From NCBI RefSeq assembly GCF_000300275.1, contig NZ_AMRN01000004.1, positions 62,001-126,000 of the forward strand: DNA of 64,000 nucleotides. The letters run 5' to 3'. Under the pieces are notes generated by a model, which saw only the letters and a list, made by a program, of their open reading frames with translations, made no database searches and was not told the DNA's origin. Shown here one piece after another: positions 8,344 through 17,231 of this stretch; position 1 is the first letter of the stretch, and the number at the start of each line of letters is the position of its first letter. The stretch is from Thalassospira profundimaris WP0211 (GTDB taxonomy: Bacteria; Pseudomonadota; Alphaproteobacteria; Rhodospirillales; Thalassospiraceae). The position numbers and the translations under genes are program-made.

Positions 8344-10749
8344 TCAGAATTCGCGGCGATAGCCGATCAATACGGTGCGGCCATGCCCGGCAACCGAATA
8401 GCCACGAAGCGCAGTTGCCGCCGGATTTTCGTAGCTGGTATCAAGGATGTTTTCGACCCCGAAGCGCGCCGTCCCGCCCAGCAGCGGATAGTTGCCCGAC
8501 AGGTTGAAAACAAGGCTCGGCTTGACCTTCGCATCTTCGATCTTGTAACGGCCCGCCGTATAGGTCCCGTCAAAGCGCATGTTCAGATCACCCCAAACGT
8601 AGCTATCGACATAGCCGGTAAAGCGGAACGGCGACGGGATGCGGTTGTTGGGAAGCCAGCTATCAAGATCTCCGTCTTCGTTGGTGTCATAACGGCCTTC
8701 AACATAGGACGCCAATGCCCCGACATAGGTATCATCGGAGATATCATACTCGCCGGTCAGTTCAGCACCGATGATCCGTTCCTTTTCCTGACTGAGCTTG
8801 TTTTTCGAAGAATCATAGTTATCACCGCGCTCATTGGTGCTCATATAGATCGCACCGGTGGAGCGGAAATCAGTTCCGTCATAGCGGGCCGCCACCTCAT
8901 AGGTTTTGACCTTCGAGGCCTCGACATCAATGTCATTGAAGTTAAGCGGGATGGACGTGCCACTCAGTCCTGCGCGACGGGTATAGGCGCCAACATCCGG
9001 AACAGAAAAACCTTCGCTATAGCTAAATGATGTATCGATCCGGTCGGTCCAGTGTACCACGGCAGATGCATTGTAGGTCACCGCATCATAAGTCGTCTCG
9101 CCGCCGGTAAAGGCCGCGGCAAGAAGGATCTGCTGCGGGGTGCCGCCGTTGTAGCGCATATAACTCGGACGGGTGAAATCCTTGACCGTCAGGTCATATT
9201 CCTCGTAACGCACACCACCGGACAGATCGACATACTTGGTCACCGGCGCTGAAAGCTGGGCAAAGATGGCGTGACCTTCCTGCTCCATCGGGGCACCGAT
9301 ATCCCGCCCGCTGACAGTTTCATATTTGACATCGTCAAAGGTCAGGTCCCCACCCCAGGTCAAGGTCAGCCCTTCATAGGCAGCATCAAGATTGGTGTCG
9401 GTTGACAATTTCACACCGTATTTGACGGTATCAATGACCGATTGGCCCAGCGGATCTTCAATCGCACCGTTGCTGGCGAGCGAAACAAGGCCGGGGTTGT
9501 GCGTCGCGCTGTATTCTGCGCGGGCGGCCTGTTTATAGCTGTCATTGTAAAACAGCTTCAGATCGCCAATACCGATCTTGCCAAAATCAAACTCGTATCC
9601 GGCAGTGAAATACTGGCTTTCATCTTCAAGCGGCTGCGCCAGATAGGGGCTGTCATAATTGACCGACACCGGGTCGGTCGAAAGGTCGGCATAATATTCA
9701 ATGTCCTGACGGAACCGCACGACTTCCGAGGATAAAAACAGGCGATGGCCTTCGGCAAGCGTGACACCTGCCTTGCCAAAGACATTGAGGTCTTCGGCAT
9801 TATCAAACCCGCCCTGCCCGAGCATCGCGTCCGAGGGCACCTGATTGCCATACCCGTCATAGGCATTGCCGGTATTCGAACCGGTGATGCTGGCTGCCAG
9901 ATCGACCGCGCCAAAACCACCGCTGCCCGAAAGGGTCAGCGACGGCGAGAAGCTTTCACCGATATCTTCGGTGTAGCTTTTGGCATGGGCATCCACGACA
10001 AAGATGTTTTTGCCGACTTCACCAGTCTTGGTGATGATGTTAATCGTCGCCCCGGTCGCGCCATCGCCATTCATCGCGTTCGAACCCGGAATGACTTCGA
10101 TGCTTTCGACTTGCTGGATGTCGATCATTGAAAGAATGCGGCTGCTGTTGCGTAGCGGCGTGTTGCGGGCAATCCCATCAACAAGGACCTGAACATCACG
10201 GCCACGGAAGGTTTCGGTGCTGGAGATCAGGCTTTGATCATCAAACATGAAGCCCGGCACATTGTTGCGAATAACATTGGTGATGTCGCTGCTTTTGGCC
10301 GACTGGGCTTCGATCTGATCAGGGCCGATCACAACAACCGACGGTGACATGGTGGCAATCGATCTGCGTGAACGGGTGGCGGTCACGACGACTTCGGGCA
10401 GGATCACTTGGCCCTGTGCATCGCCGGTGGTGGTTGTGACCGGCTTGATGATAACGCTGTCGTCAGAGACAAATTCAAACCCGTAACCACTGCCCGACAG
10501 AAGGTTTTGCAGGGCCTCGCGGGCGGACATGTCAGCGATCAGCGCACCACTTTCGATGCCCGAAAGATCGCCCTGCACGACAAGCTGCAAGCCGAACTGA
10601 TCGGCAAGCTGATCAAGGGCGGCGCGTAGATCCCCGGCGGCGACCGTTACCGGCTGTGCGGTGTCAGACGCGGTTTGTGCCAAGCCTTGCGAAACCGATG
10701 CGATCATCAGTGTGGCAAACAGGGCTGTGCTGCCCAAAAGGCGGGACAT
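8344..10749 (-). CDS. TonB-dependent receptor with STN domain (FecA-like)
   Basis: An outer-membrane receptor of 801 residues. The start at 10749 (MSRLLGSTALFATLM) is chosen because it begins a normal signal peptide ending near LAQT; the upstream extension is not signal-like. After the signal comes a secretin/TonB short N-terminal domain (VTVAAGDLRAALDQLADQFG...), used by transducing receptors to contact FecR. Then come a plug with the TonB-box-like EVVVTATRSRRS and a beta-barrel ending in a C-terminal Phe (GYRREF). It follows an ECF sigma and a FecR, so it probably signals ligand binding as well as importing it. The ligand is unknown. Confidence 0.88.
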   Translation of the reverse strand: MSRLLGSTALFATLMIASVSQGLAQTASDTAQPVTVAAGDLRAALDQLADQFGLQLVVQGDLSGIESGALIADMSAREALQNLLSGSGYGFEFVSDDSVIIKPVTTTTGDAQGQVILPEVVVTATRSRRSIATMSPSVVVIGPDQIEAQSAKSSDITNVIRNNVPGFMFDDQSLISSTETFRGRDVQVLVDGIARNTPLRNSSRILSMIDIQQVESIEVIPGSNAMNGDGATGATINIITKTGEVGKNIFVVDAHAKSYTEDIGESFSPSLTLSGSGGFGAVDLAASITGSNTGNAYDGYGNQVPSDAMLGQGGFDNAEDLNVFGKAGVTLAEGHRLFLSSEVVRFRQDIEYYADLSTDPVSVNYDSPYLAQPLEDESQYFTAGYEFDFGKIGIGDLKLFYNDSYKQAARAEYSATHNPGLVSLASNGAIEDPLGQSVIDTVKYGVKLSTDTNLDAAYEGLTLTWGGDLTFDDVKYETVSGRDIGAPMEQEGHAIFAQLSAPVTKYVDLSGGVRYEEYDLTVKDFTRPSYMRYNGGTPQQILLAAAFTGGETTYDAVTYNASAVVHWTDRIDTSFSYSEGFSVPDVGAYTRRAGLSGTSIPLNFNDIDVEASKVKTYEVAARYDGTDFRSTGAIYMSTNERGDNYDSSKNKLSQEKERIIGAELTGEYDISDDTYVGALASYVEGRYDTNEDGDLDSWLPNNRIPSPFRFTGYVDSYVWGDLNMRFDGTYTAGRYKIEDAKVKPSLVFNLSGNYPLLGGTARFGVENILDTSYENPAATALRGYSVAGHGRTVLIGYRREF

Positions 10750-10812
10750 TCCGAATTTTCTGGTTTCCCCAAAAGTCACGATATTCAAGTTCGAACCCCT
10801 TCGCATGAGAAT

Positions 10813-10831
10813 AATAATGCAAATCACTATT
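10813..10831 (-). promoter_or_regulatory. Fur-like site before the first TonB receptor
   Basis: On the - strand AATAGTGATTTGCATTATT matches the Fur consensus at 13 of 19 positions. It lies 64-82 bases before the preferred receptor start, between fecR and the receptor, and could give the receptor its own iron-controlled promoter. Confidence 0.45.
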
Positions 10832-10875
10832 ACCTTCATGACGAACACCACCGCGAAATGAGGAGGTGAAATTTT

Positions 10876-11940
10876 CTATTTTTTTGAAATTATTCTGAAC
10901 CCGCCCGGAACAGTGCGGTCCGTCAGGCCATAGGCCGCCAGAATGGCCCCATAAGCCCCGTCCGGTTTGGTCAGATCGAAGCTGCCCGAAACCGTGATAT
11001 CGCCCAAGCGCGGATCGTGCACGAAGCTGATACCGCCCATCAAAGGCGAAAGACGGGCAAACAACTCATCAATCGGCATGTCATTGACCACCCAGCGCCC
11101 ATCGCGCCACGCGCCAACCCGATCCGATGCCACCATACCGTAATGCATGTCGCCATCCGCATCCTGCCAGGATGCGCGCCCGGCGGTCAGCCGCGCGAGT
11201 TTTGCGGTGCGGCTTTCAAGATCGACCGTGCCTTCGGAAACCTCGACCCGGACATGCCCACCCCATTTCGAGGCACTGAATGCCGTGCCGACCGCCGTTG
11301 CGGTCAGTTTGTTAAGATGAATGCGAAGCGGTCTTGTGCTGTCCTTGGCGACTTCGATGAATACACCGCCTTCAAGGACGGTCAGATCACGGTACTGATC
11401 GCCATAGGCCAAGGCAACGCGTGTGCCCGGCTCCATCCAGATGCGCGATCCGTCAGACAGTTCATGAATTTCACCGACAACACCGGGAGTGCTTTCCGCA
11501 ATCAGGTCGGCATCGGGTTGAAACGCGGAATAGCCCCACAGCCCCACCAGCAACAAAATGGTGAAAATCGCCAGCATCGGACGGGCGCGGCGTTTGGCCG
11601 ATCGCATGCCCGGCAGGCGGCCATTGCCGCCTTCAAGCGCGCCTAATCGTTCAAGGTCACGCCGAACAGCTTCGCTATCAAAGCCGGTGTCATGAACTGG
11701 TTTGCTTGCCCCAGTCGAAAGGTCTTCATCGTCTGAAAATTCGGCGGCAGCGATTTCCATGCCCTGCCATGTCTGACGGGCCCGGATCAGACGTGCAGGG
11801 TTTTTCGGGTCCGCCGCCTGCCAGCGTTCAAAGGCGATTTCTTCAGCGGCACTTAGTTGCATATCATCAAGGCGTACAGCCCAGTAATCGGCAATGTCAT
11901 CATTGCTTTGGCAGTCGTCGGGATAGCGGAATTCGGTCAT
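10876..11940 (-). CDS. FecR-family anti-sigma/sensor protein, first system
   Basis: A 354-residue inner-membrane regulator. The N-terminal cytoplasmic part (DIADYWAVRLDDMQLSAAEEIAFERW) is the DUF4880-like sigma-binding region. One membrane segment follows at about 120-140 (AIFTILLLVGLWGYSAF). The periplasmic FecR domain contains LSDGSRIWMEPGTRV, ...GGVFIEVAKD and TAVGTAFSA. The C-terminal DUF4974-like region meets the receptor's STN domain. It should hold or activate the ECF sigma encoded 75 bases upstream until the receptor binds ligand. Confidence 0.9.
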   Translation of the reverse strand: MTEFRYPDDCQSNDDIADYWAVRLDDMQLSAAEEIAFERWQAADPKNPARLIRARQTWQGMEIAAAEFSDDEDLSTGASKPVHDTGFDSEAVRRDLERLGALEGGNGRLPGMRSAKRRARPMLAIFTILLLVGLWGYSAFQPDADLIAESTPGVVGEIHELSDGSRIWMEPGTRVALAYGDQYRDLTVLEGGVFIEVAKDSTRPLRIHLNKLTATAVGTAFSASKWGGHVRVEVSEGTVDLESRTAKLARLTAGRASWQDADGDMHYGMVASDRVGAWRDGRWVVNDMPIDELFARLSPLMGGISFVHDPRLGDITVSGSFDLTKPDGAYGAILAAYGLTDRTVPGGFRIISKK

Positions 11941-12015
11941 GGCAGTGTCGTTACCCGGCTTCTGACGGAGGGGGCTGTTGTATGTTTGACGAACGGGCCG
12001 CGCAAAAGAGGATCT

Positions 12016-12540
12016 TTAATTTTCATGGCGCGCCAGCACCTGTTTGCAATGTCCAAGCGCCTGACGCAAATGCTTTTCGACCATATTGCGACTGATGCCA
12101 AGTTGTTCGGCCACTTCCACGGTACTCAGATGATCGCGCTTGCACAGCAAGAACACCTCGCGACAGCGCGGCGGCAGATCATCAATCGCACGTCGGATGA
12201 TCTCGAGACGCTGGCGATCTGAACTGATCTGTTCGGGGGTGGCGGACTGGCTGCCTGCGCCATCCATCTCGCTGATTTCGGCCGGGTCGGTGAATTCAAC
12301 CGGATTACGATTGTGCCGACGCAAGGCATCAATTGCCAGATTGGTCGCCATGCGCATCAGAAAGGCCGGCGGATTGGCAATGTCAGCCGGATCGATCTTG
12401 CGATGGCGCAGTTGCACATAAAGATCCTGCAACACATCCTGGCTTTCGTCGCGCGCCGGCAGATATTTCTGCACCTGTCGCAACAAACGGTCATGATATT
12501 GCTGATAAAGACTATCCCAGGAACGGTCACAGACCGCCAT
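12016..12540 (-). CDS. ECF sigma factor, FecI-like, first system
   Basis: A 174-residue sigma-70 family factor with only regions 2 and 4. Region 2 includes DVLQDLYVQLRHRKI and PPAFLMRMATNLAIDALRR; region 4 includes LPPRCREVFLL and the helix-turn-helix STVEVAEQLGISRNMVEKH. It heads the sigma-FecR-receptor run and should transcribe the receptor in response to its ligand. A strong Fur-box-like site lies 20 bases upstream, so iron probably controls sigma synthesis. Confidence 0.9.
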   Translation of the reverse strand: MAVCDRSWDSLYQQYHDRLLRQVQKYLPARDESQDVLQDLYVQLRHRKIDPADIANPPAFLMRMATNLAIDALRRHNRNPVEFTDPAEISEMDGAGSQSATPEQISSDRQRLEIIRRAIDDLPPRCREVFLLCKRDHLSTVEVAEQLGISRNMVEKHLRQALGHCKQVLARHEN

Positions 12541-12559
12541 AGCTGCACATCCAGAATTC

Positions 12560-12578
12560 GATAATGATAACTGTTATC
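12560..12578 (-). promoter_or_regulatory. Fur box at the FecI-like sigma gene
   Basis: GATAATGATAACTGTTATC matches the 19-bp Fur consensus at 16 of 19 positions and is nearly palindromic. It lies 20-38 bases before the sigma start codon, a typical place to block the promoter under iron sufficiency. This is the best Fur match in the window. Confidence 0.8.
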
Positions 12579-13011
12579 ATTTTCATTTATGCTTATAAGC
12601 AATCCTGACCATGCGTCAATTCAAAAAGCATAGGCCCCTTCGACCATTCCCCTTGGGAAAGTCCCGGGTTTGAAAGCCAGCATCGTGATACGAAGATCTT
12701 GCTGCGTTGACCACACAACAACTGCCGATTTAAGCTCAACTCTGTGGCGGACCTATTCCAATGACAGAATGGCGAGTCCCGGCACAGAAAACCCACATGC
12801 GGCCTCAGAACGGCATTATTTCGCACCCTATTCATCGGAAAAACCCGCCTATAACCTACTCTAAAGAATAGGATCATACTGTTTATCTGTCGTATAAATT
12901 AGATTTCGCTCGACAAGAGGATATTTTACTTATAGTTGTTACTATAGCTTTATCACTAATTGCGAACTTTACACGTAGTAAACCATCGCCACTTTCCAGG
13001 TAGGAAATCCA
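12579..13011. other. Intergenic region between sigma gene and flagellin
   Basis: No credible gene is seen. The right end (about 12870-12990) is A/T-rich and probably holds the flagellin promoter and a leader; a ribosome site AGGTAGGA lies at 12998-13005. No sigma-54 GG-N10-GC element was convincing and a sigma-28 site could not be assigned. Confidence 0.5.
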
Positions 13012-14355
13012 ATGGCACTCAACATTATATCCAACTATGCGGCAAATGTTGCGCATCGCAACTTGTCTGCTTCTGACGAGATGGCGACCCGTTCGCTGTC
13101 GAAACTTTCGTCTGGTACCCGTGTTGTTTCTGCACGTGACGATGCTGCCTCCATGGCCATCGGTGCGCGTTTGAACGCAACCACCCAGGCTCTCAAAACA
13201 GCAAGCGTCAACGTTGGCCAGGCCAACTCGATGCTCCAGATCGCTGATGGCGGTATGGCAACCATTGATGATGTTCTCGTTCGTATGAAGACGCTGGCGG
13301 TCCAGGCATCCTCTGGCAACCTGTCCGATACCGAGCGCGGCTTCCTCAATGACGAATTCGTCCAACTGCGTGACGAAATCGACCGGATCGCGTCTTCGAC
13401 CAACTTCAATGGCATTCAACTGCTTGGCGATGGGGGTGATGTTGCAATCAATCTCACACCTGCCACAAGCAATGAAGCGCTCAGGCCCGCTTTCGGCTTT
13501 GACCGGTTCGCTATCACGGACAACAACTACTGGGCACAGGACGCGGCTGAAGATGGTGTCGACGATAACGGCCTCGAAGTCAGAATTGGCCGAATGGCGG
13601 ACGGTCAGGTCATTATGACTGTTCTGGCTGCGATAGATGGCTCTATAGACCGGACCCAGTCGATCGACGTCACGGATTTTGCTGCTACCGGTGGGTCACA
13701 GGCCATTGATCCCGGCAAAAATGCAATACTGAACTTTGATGAGTTGGGCCTGTCAATTCAGATCAACACAAACTTCTCTGATACAGTCGATTATGTTGCC
13801 GTCAGCGCAGCCAACAATTTCGGCTTTGGTTCGGCCAACACCGATTTCATGGGAACTGGCGTTGACACATCCGCTGGCCAGTTCTTTTTCATGGAAGAGG
13901 ACAAAGGCCAGCAGCTTTCCGACACAATTGAGTTCCAGGTCGGTGGTGGCAACACCGCCAATGATCGTCTTTCGATTAACTTGAGCGCAGTTGACTCTGC
14001 TGTACTGGGATCATCTGGTCTCGGTCAGGAGTCTCTTGAAGACCTTGGTACGAACGCCATTTCGACAGCCGCTGGTGCACAGAATGCTGTTGAAGTTGTG
14101 ACCCGTGCGATCGACGACTTGCAGCGCGCCCGTGCTGCGGTTGGCACCTCCCAGAACCGCCTGGACTTTGCTGCCCAGAACCTTGCATCGACGCAGGAAA
14201 ATACGGAATCAGCGCGTTCCACCCTGCTTGATCTGGATGTTGCCGCTGAAATGACGGCCTTTACATCCAAACAGATTCTGGTTCAGTCCGGTGTTGCCAT
14301 GCTGGCCCAGGCCAACCAGATGCCGCAAAATCTGCTGCGGTTACTGCAAGGCTAA
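13012..14355 (+). CDS. Flagellin
   Basis: A 447-residue flagellar filament subunit, exported through the flagellar type III apparatus. The conserved N-terminal D0/D1 coil (about 1-140) contains LSKLSSGTRVVSARDDAASMAIGARL and GNLSDTERGFLNDEF. The C-terminal coil (about 360-447) contains GTSQNRLDFAAQNLASTQEN and ends MAQANQMPQNLLRLLQG-like. The middle 200 residues are the variable surface-exposed part. AGGTAGGA gives a good ribosome site. No other flagellar gene is in the window, so this is an isolated flagellin locus. Confidence 0.95.
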   Translation: MALNIISNYAANVAHRNLSASDEMATRSLSKLSSGTRVVSARDDAASMAIGARLNATTQALKTASVNVGQANSMLQIADGGMATIDDVLVRMKTLAVQASSGNLSDTERGFLNDEFVQLRDEIDRIASSTNFNGIQLLGDGGDVAINLTPATSNEALRPAFGFDRFAITDNNYWAQDAAEDGVDDNGLEVRIGRMADGQVIMTVLAAIDGSIDRTQSIDVTDFAATGGSQAIDPGKNAILNFDELGLSIQINTNFSDTVDYVAVSAANNFGFGSANTDFMGTGVDTSAGQFFFMEEDKGQQLSDTIEFQVGGGNTANDRLSINLSAVDSAVLGSSGLGQESLEDLGTNAISTAAGAQNAVEVVTRAIDDLQRARAAVGTSQNRLDFAAQNLASTQENTESARSTLLDLDVAAEMTAFTSKQILVQSGVAMLAQANQMPQNLLRLLQG

Positions 14356-14400
14356 CGGACCACATCTGACAAACTTTTTGACGTGCCTACCTGTTGCAAC

Positions 14401-14431
14401 AATGGCCCGAACGAAACTCGTTCGGGCCATT
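14401..14431 (+). terminator. Hairpin after flagellin
   Basis: AATGGCCCGAACGA pairs with its near-perfect inverted copy across a short loop, 45 bases after the flagellin stop. The T-run after it is short, so it may act mainly as a transcript-end stabiliser. It also lies just beyond the end of the convergent uronate dehydrogenase gene. Confidence 0.65.
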
Positions 14432-14469
14432 GATTTTAGGCAGATCTGAGATCGAATACCGACCTTGGA

Positions 14470-15264
14470 TCAGTCTTCGAAATGGCCCTTGGCGGCAAAA
14501 CCACCGCCCTGATAAATCACAGCCGGGTCTTTGCGATCTTCGGGTGGGAAAGCAGCCTCGATCTCGGCACGGAACTGTTCGGAGCTGTCTTGCGGTTTCC
14601 AGCCAAGGAAGTCCGCATGATCATTGCTCCACCATTTCGATGTGTTGTCCGAAACGCCATACATCACGAGATGGCCGGTCATCGGCGCGTTAAAGATCGC
14701 CTTCATCAACGAGATAAAATCACGCGGGCTCATCCAGGTGGACAACATCCGGCGATCCTTTGGCTTTTCAAAACAGGACCCGATGCGCACCGAGACGGTT
14801 TCAACATCGAACTTGTCGAAATAATAGCTCGCCATCGCCTCGCCGTAACATTTGGTCACGCCATAAAGGCTATCGGGGCGTTGTTCGGATGTGTCATCAA
14901 GCTTGGTCGTGCGTTTGTGAAAACCAATCGCATGGTTGGAGCTGGCAAACATGATGCGCTTAACGCCATTCTGACGCGCACCTTCATAAAGGTTATAGGT
15001 GCCCGCAAGATTGGCCTGGAGCAGGTCATCAAAGGCCGCTTCGATTGAAATGCCGCCAAGATGGATGATGCCATCGACATCCTTGGTCAGCTCAATGACG
15101 GCGGCACGATCCGACAGATCGCATTGCACGACTTCTTCGTTTGGGCCAGCCGGATCCATTGGGGAAATGTCAGACAGGCGAATGACATCGGCATAGCCCT
15201 TAAGCCCTTCGCGGCAGATCTTGCCAAGGTTTCCACCGGCACCGGTGATCAGCAAACGTTTCAT
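14470..15264 (-). CDS. udh: Uronate dehydrogenase-like NAD-dependent epimerase/dehydratase-family enzyme
   Basis: A 264-residue extended-type Rossmann enzyme. The start at 15264 (MKRLLITGAGGNLG) has an AGAGGA ribosome site and places the GxxGxxG NAD motif at the very N-terminus. The catalytic YGVTK and the preceding SSNHAIG fit uronate dehydrogenase, which oxidises D-galacturonate or D-glucuronate to the aldarolactone. Supporting context: a TRAP transporter in the same run, KdgD nearby, and an SMP-30 lactonase in the same region. It is the last gene of the dctP-dctQ-dctM-udh run, 34 bases after dctM. Confidence 0.82.
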   Translation of the reverse strand: MKRLLITGAGGNLGKICREGLKGYADVIRLSDISPMDPAGPNEEVVQCDLSDRAAVIELTKDVDGIIHLGGISIEAAFDDLLQANLAGTYNLYEGARQNGVKRIMFASSNHAIGFHKRTTKLDDTSEQRPDSLYGVTKCYGEAMASYYFDKFDVETVSVRIGSCFEKPKDRRMLSTWMSPRDFISLMKAIFNAPMTGHLVMYGVSDNTSKWWSNDHADFLGWKPQDSSEQFRAEIEAAFPPEDRKDPAVIYQGGGFAAKGHFED

Positions 15265-15298
15265 AATTATCCTCTTTGGTATCATTCTTTGCCCGCGA

Positions 15299-16588
15299 TT
15301 AACTGCCGCCAAACACAAGGTTCGGAAGCGTCAATGAAATCGCAGGAATATAGGTTGTCAGCAAAAGGGCCGTCAGGATCGCCAGATAAAACGGCCAGAT
15401 TGTCTGAACGGCCTTTTCGATTTTTACCCCGCCAATCGCGCAGCCGACAAACAGGCACGATCCCACAGGCGGTGTACACAGGCCAAGGCCCAAATTCATC
15501 ATCAAAACCATGCCGAACTGGATCGGGTCCATGCCGAACTGCATGGCAAGCGGCAGGAAGATCGGCGTACAAATCAGGATGAGCGCCGCCATATCCATGA
15601 TCATGCCGGCAACCAGCAACATGACATTGATCAGCAACAACACCATAATCGGATTATCGGTAATGCCGGTGATCGCATCGGCCAGGGCATCAGGCACCTG
15701 ATAGAACGCCAGCATATAACCATAGGCCGACGCACAACCGACCAGCAGCATCACAAGGGCCGTCGTCTTGGCCGATTGTTTGACCGCGGCGATAAAACCG
15801 GCCCAGCTCAGTTCACGATAGACCAACCCGGTAATGATCAGGGCATAGGCGACACCAATCGCCCCAGATTCGGTTACGGTGAACACACCGCTTAAGACTC
15901 CCCCGACAATAATGACCGCGGTAAAGAAGCCCGGAAGTGCGCGGACCGCCGTACGCCAAACCACTGCCCAACCCGGGAACGGTTCCGCCGGATAGCCGTG
16001 CTTGATCGCAACCAGCCAGGTCGCAAGCCCCAACAGCAGGCACATGATAATGCCCGGCACCACACCGGCCATAAACAGTTTGGAAATCGATATGCCGCCA
16101 CCGGCCGCCACCGCATACAGGATCATGTTGTGGCTGGGCGGGATCATGATCCCGGCGATTGATGAGGTCACGGTGACATTGACCGCGTAATCCGCGCGAT
16201 AACCTTCCTTTTTCATCACCGGGATCAGGATCGAGCCAAGGGCCGACGTATCGGCCACGGCTGAACCGGAAATGCCGCCAAACAGCATCGATGAAAACAC
16301 ATTCACAATGCCAAGGCCGCCGCGGCGACTGCCGACAAGGGCGGTCGCAAATTGCACAAGCCTCGTCGCAATCCCGCCGTGAAGCATCAGTTCACCGGCA
16401 AAAATAAAGAACGGAATGGCCAGCAGCGAAAAGGCCGAGATCCCCGATCCGATGCGCTGAAACGCAATCAGGGTCGGAAGGCCTTCGACAAAGAACGCGC
16501 CAAGGGCGGCAATGCCAAGTGCGATGGCAACGGGCATGCCAATCAGAATACCGATGGCAAACACGCCCAGAAGAATGGTCATGCCCAT
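15299..16588 (-). CDS. dctM: TRAP transporter large permease, DctM family
   Basis: A 429-residue inner-membrane protein with about 12 hydrophobic segments. Family signatures visible are the N-terminal GMPVAIALGIAALGAFF, the IPFFIFAGELM element, GGISGSAVADTSALGSILIPVMKKEGY, and the C-terminal LGLCTPPVGSCLF. It forms the sodium-coupled channel of a TRAP importer with DctQ and receives substrate from DctP. The start is 1 base after the dctQ stop. Neighbouring udh and kdgD make a hexuronate or aldarate the likely cargo; this is inference. Confidence 0.93.
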   Translation of the reverse strand: MGMTILLGVFAIGILIGMPVAIALGIAALGAFFVEGLPTLIAFQRIGSGISAFSLLAIPFFIFAGELMLHGGIATRLVQFATALVGSRRGGLGIVNVFSSMLFGGISGSAVADTSALGSILIPVMKKEGYRADYAVNVTVTSSIAGIMIPPSHNMILYAVAAGGGISISKLFMAGVVPGIIMCLLLGLATWLVAIKHGYPAEPFPGWAVVWRTAVRALPGFFTAVIIVGGVLSGVFTVTESGAIGVAYALIITGLVYRELSWAGFIAAVKQSAKTTALVMLLVGCASAYGYMLAFYQVPDALADAITGITDNPIMVLLLINVMLLVAGMIMDMAALILICTPIFLPLAMQFGMDPIQFGMVLMMNLGLGLCTPPVGSCLFVGCAIGGVKIEKAVQTIWPFYLAILTALLLTTYIPAISLTLPNLVFGGS

Positions 16589-16589
16589 G

Positions 16590-17135
16590 TTATTTCACGT
16601 CCTCGTTCAGCAAATCATCATGGTAAATACGGGCCTGGGAAATGGTTTTCCACCGCGCCGCGATCTTGAGGATATGAACCACGCTGTAAAACATTATCCC
16701 CGCACCACACACCGCCATCGGCACGGACCGCAAGCCATCAGAAATATGAATGATCGGCATGGTCTTGGCCCAGTTAAACGCAACCAGATCCATTGCCCCG
16801 ATCAGCATCCAATAGCCAAACCAGGCCGACGCGCCATACCCGATGGCCGCAACAATGGCGGCCATTTTCGGCGGCAATGCATCGCGGAAAAAGGAAACAG
16901 AAAGGTGGCTGTTGTCGCGGATGCCAGCGGCTGCGACCGGAAAGGTAATCAGCACAATCAGAATAAGCGAAACCTGTTCGACCCAGGTCGGTGTTTCATT
17001 GAGGACATAACGCCCGAACACCAGCCAGGCGAAACTCGGGATCAGCGCGACAAGGGCCAAACCACCAATCAGGTTCAGCACCCCGGCAATCCCACCGCCC
17101 AAGCGATCAATCACATTAACAAAACGAGAAAACAT
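16590..17135 (-). CDS. dctQ: TRAP transporter small permease, DctQ family
   Basis: A 181-residue membrane protein with four hydrophobic segments, the DctQ layout. The first segment ends in FGRYVLNETPTWVEQVSLIL, which is the conserved region of the family (FxRYVxN, W-EE/Q). It joins DctM in the membrane part of the importer. A strong hairpin lies between dctP and this gene, which would let the binding protein be made in excess of the permeases. Confidence 0.9.
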   Translation of the reverse strand: MFSRFVNVIDRLGGGIAGVLNLIGGLALVALIPSFAWLVFGRYVLNETPTWVEQVSLILIVLITFPVAAAGIRDNSHLSVSFFRDALPPKMAAIVAAIGYGASAWFGYWMLIGAMDLVAFNWAKTMPIIHISDGLRSVPMAVCGAGIMFYSVVHILKIAARWKTISQARIYHDDLLNEDVK

Positions 17136-17188
17136 CTACGCGCTACCAGAAACAGATAAACGACGAATATACTAAGCGCAGCCAAAAA

Positions 17189-17217
17189 GAAGGGCGACGA
17201 TATTATCGCCGCCCTTC
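17189..17217 (-). terminator. Attenuator-like terminator between dctP and dctQ
   Basis: A 13-bp stem (17189-17201 with 17205-17217, one G-U type mismatch) with a 3-base loop is followed on the - strand by five T. It lies 15 bases past the dctP stop, inside the operon. Partial read-through here would lower permease expression relative to the binding protein. Confidence 0.7.
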
Positions 17218-17231
17218 AGATATTTAAGGCC

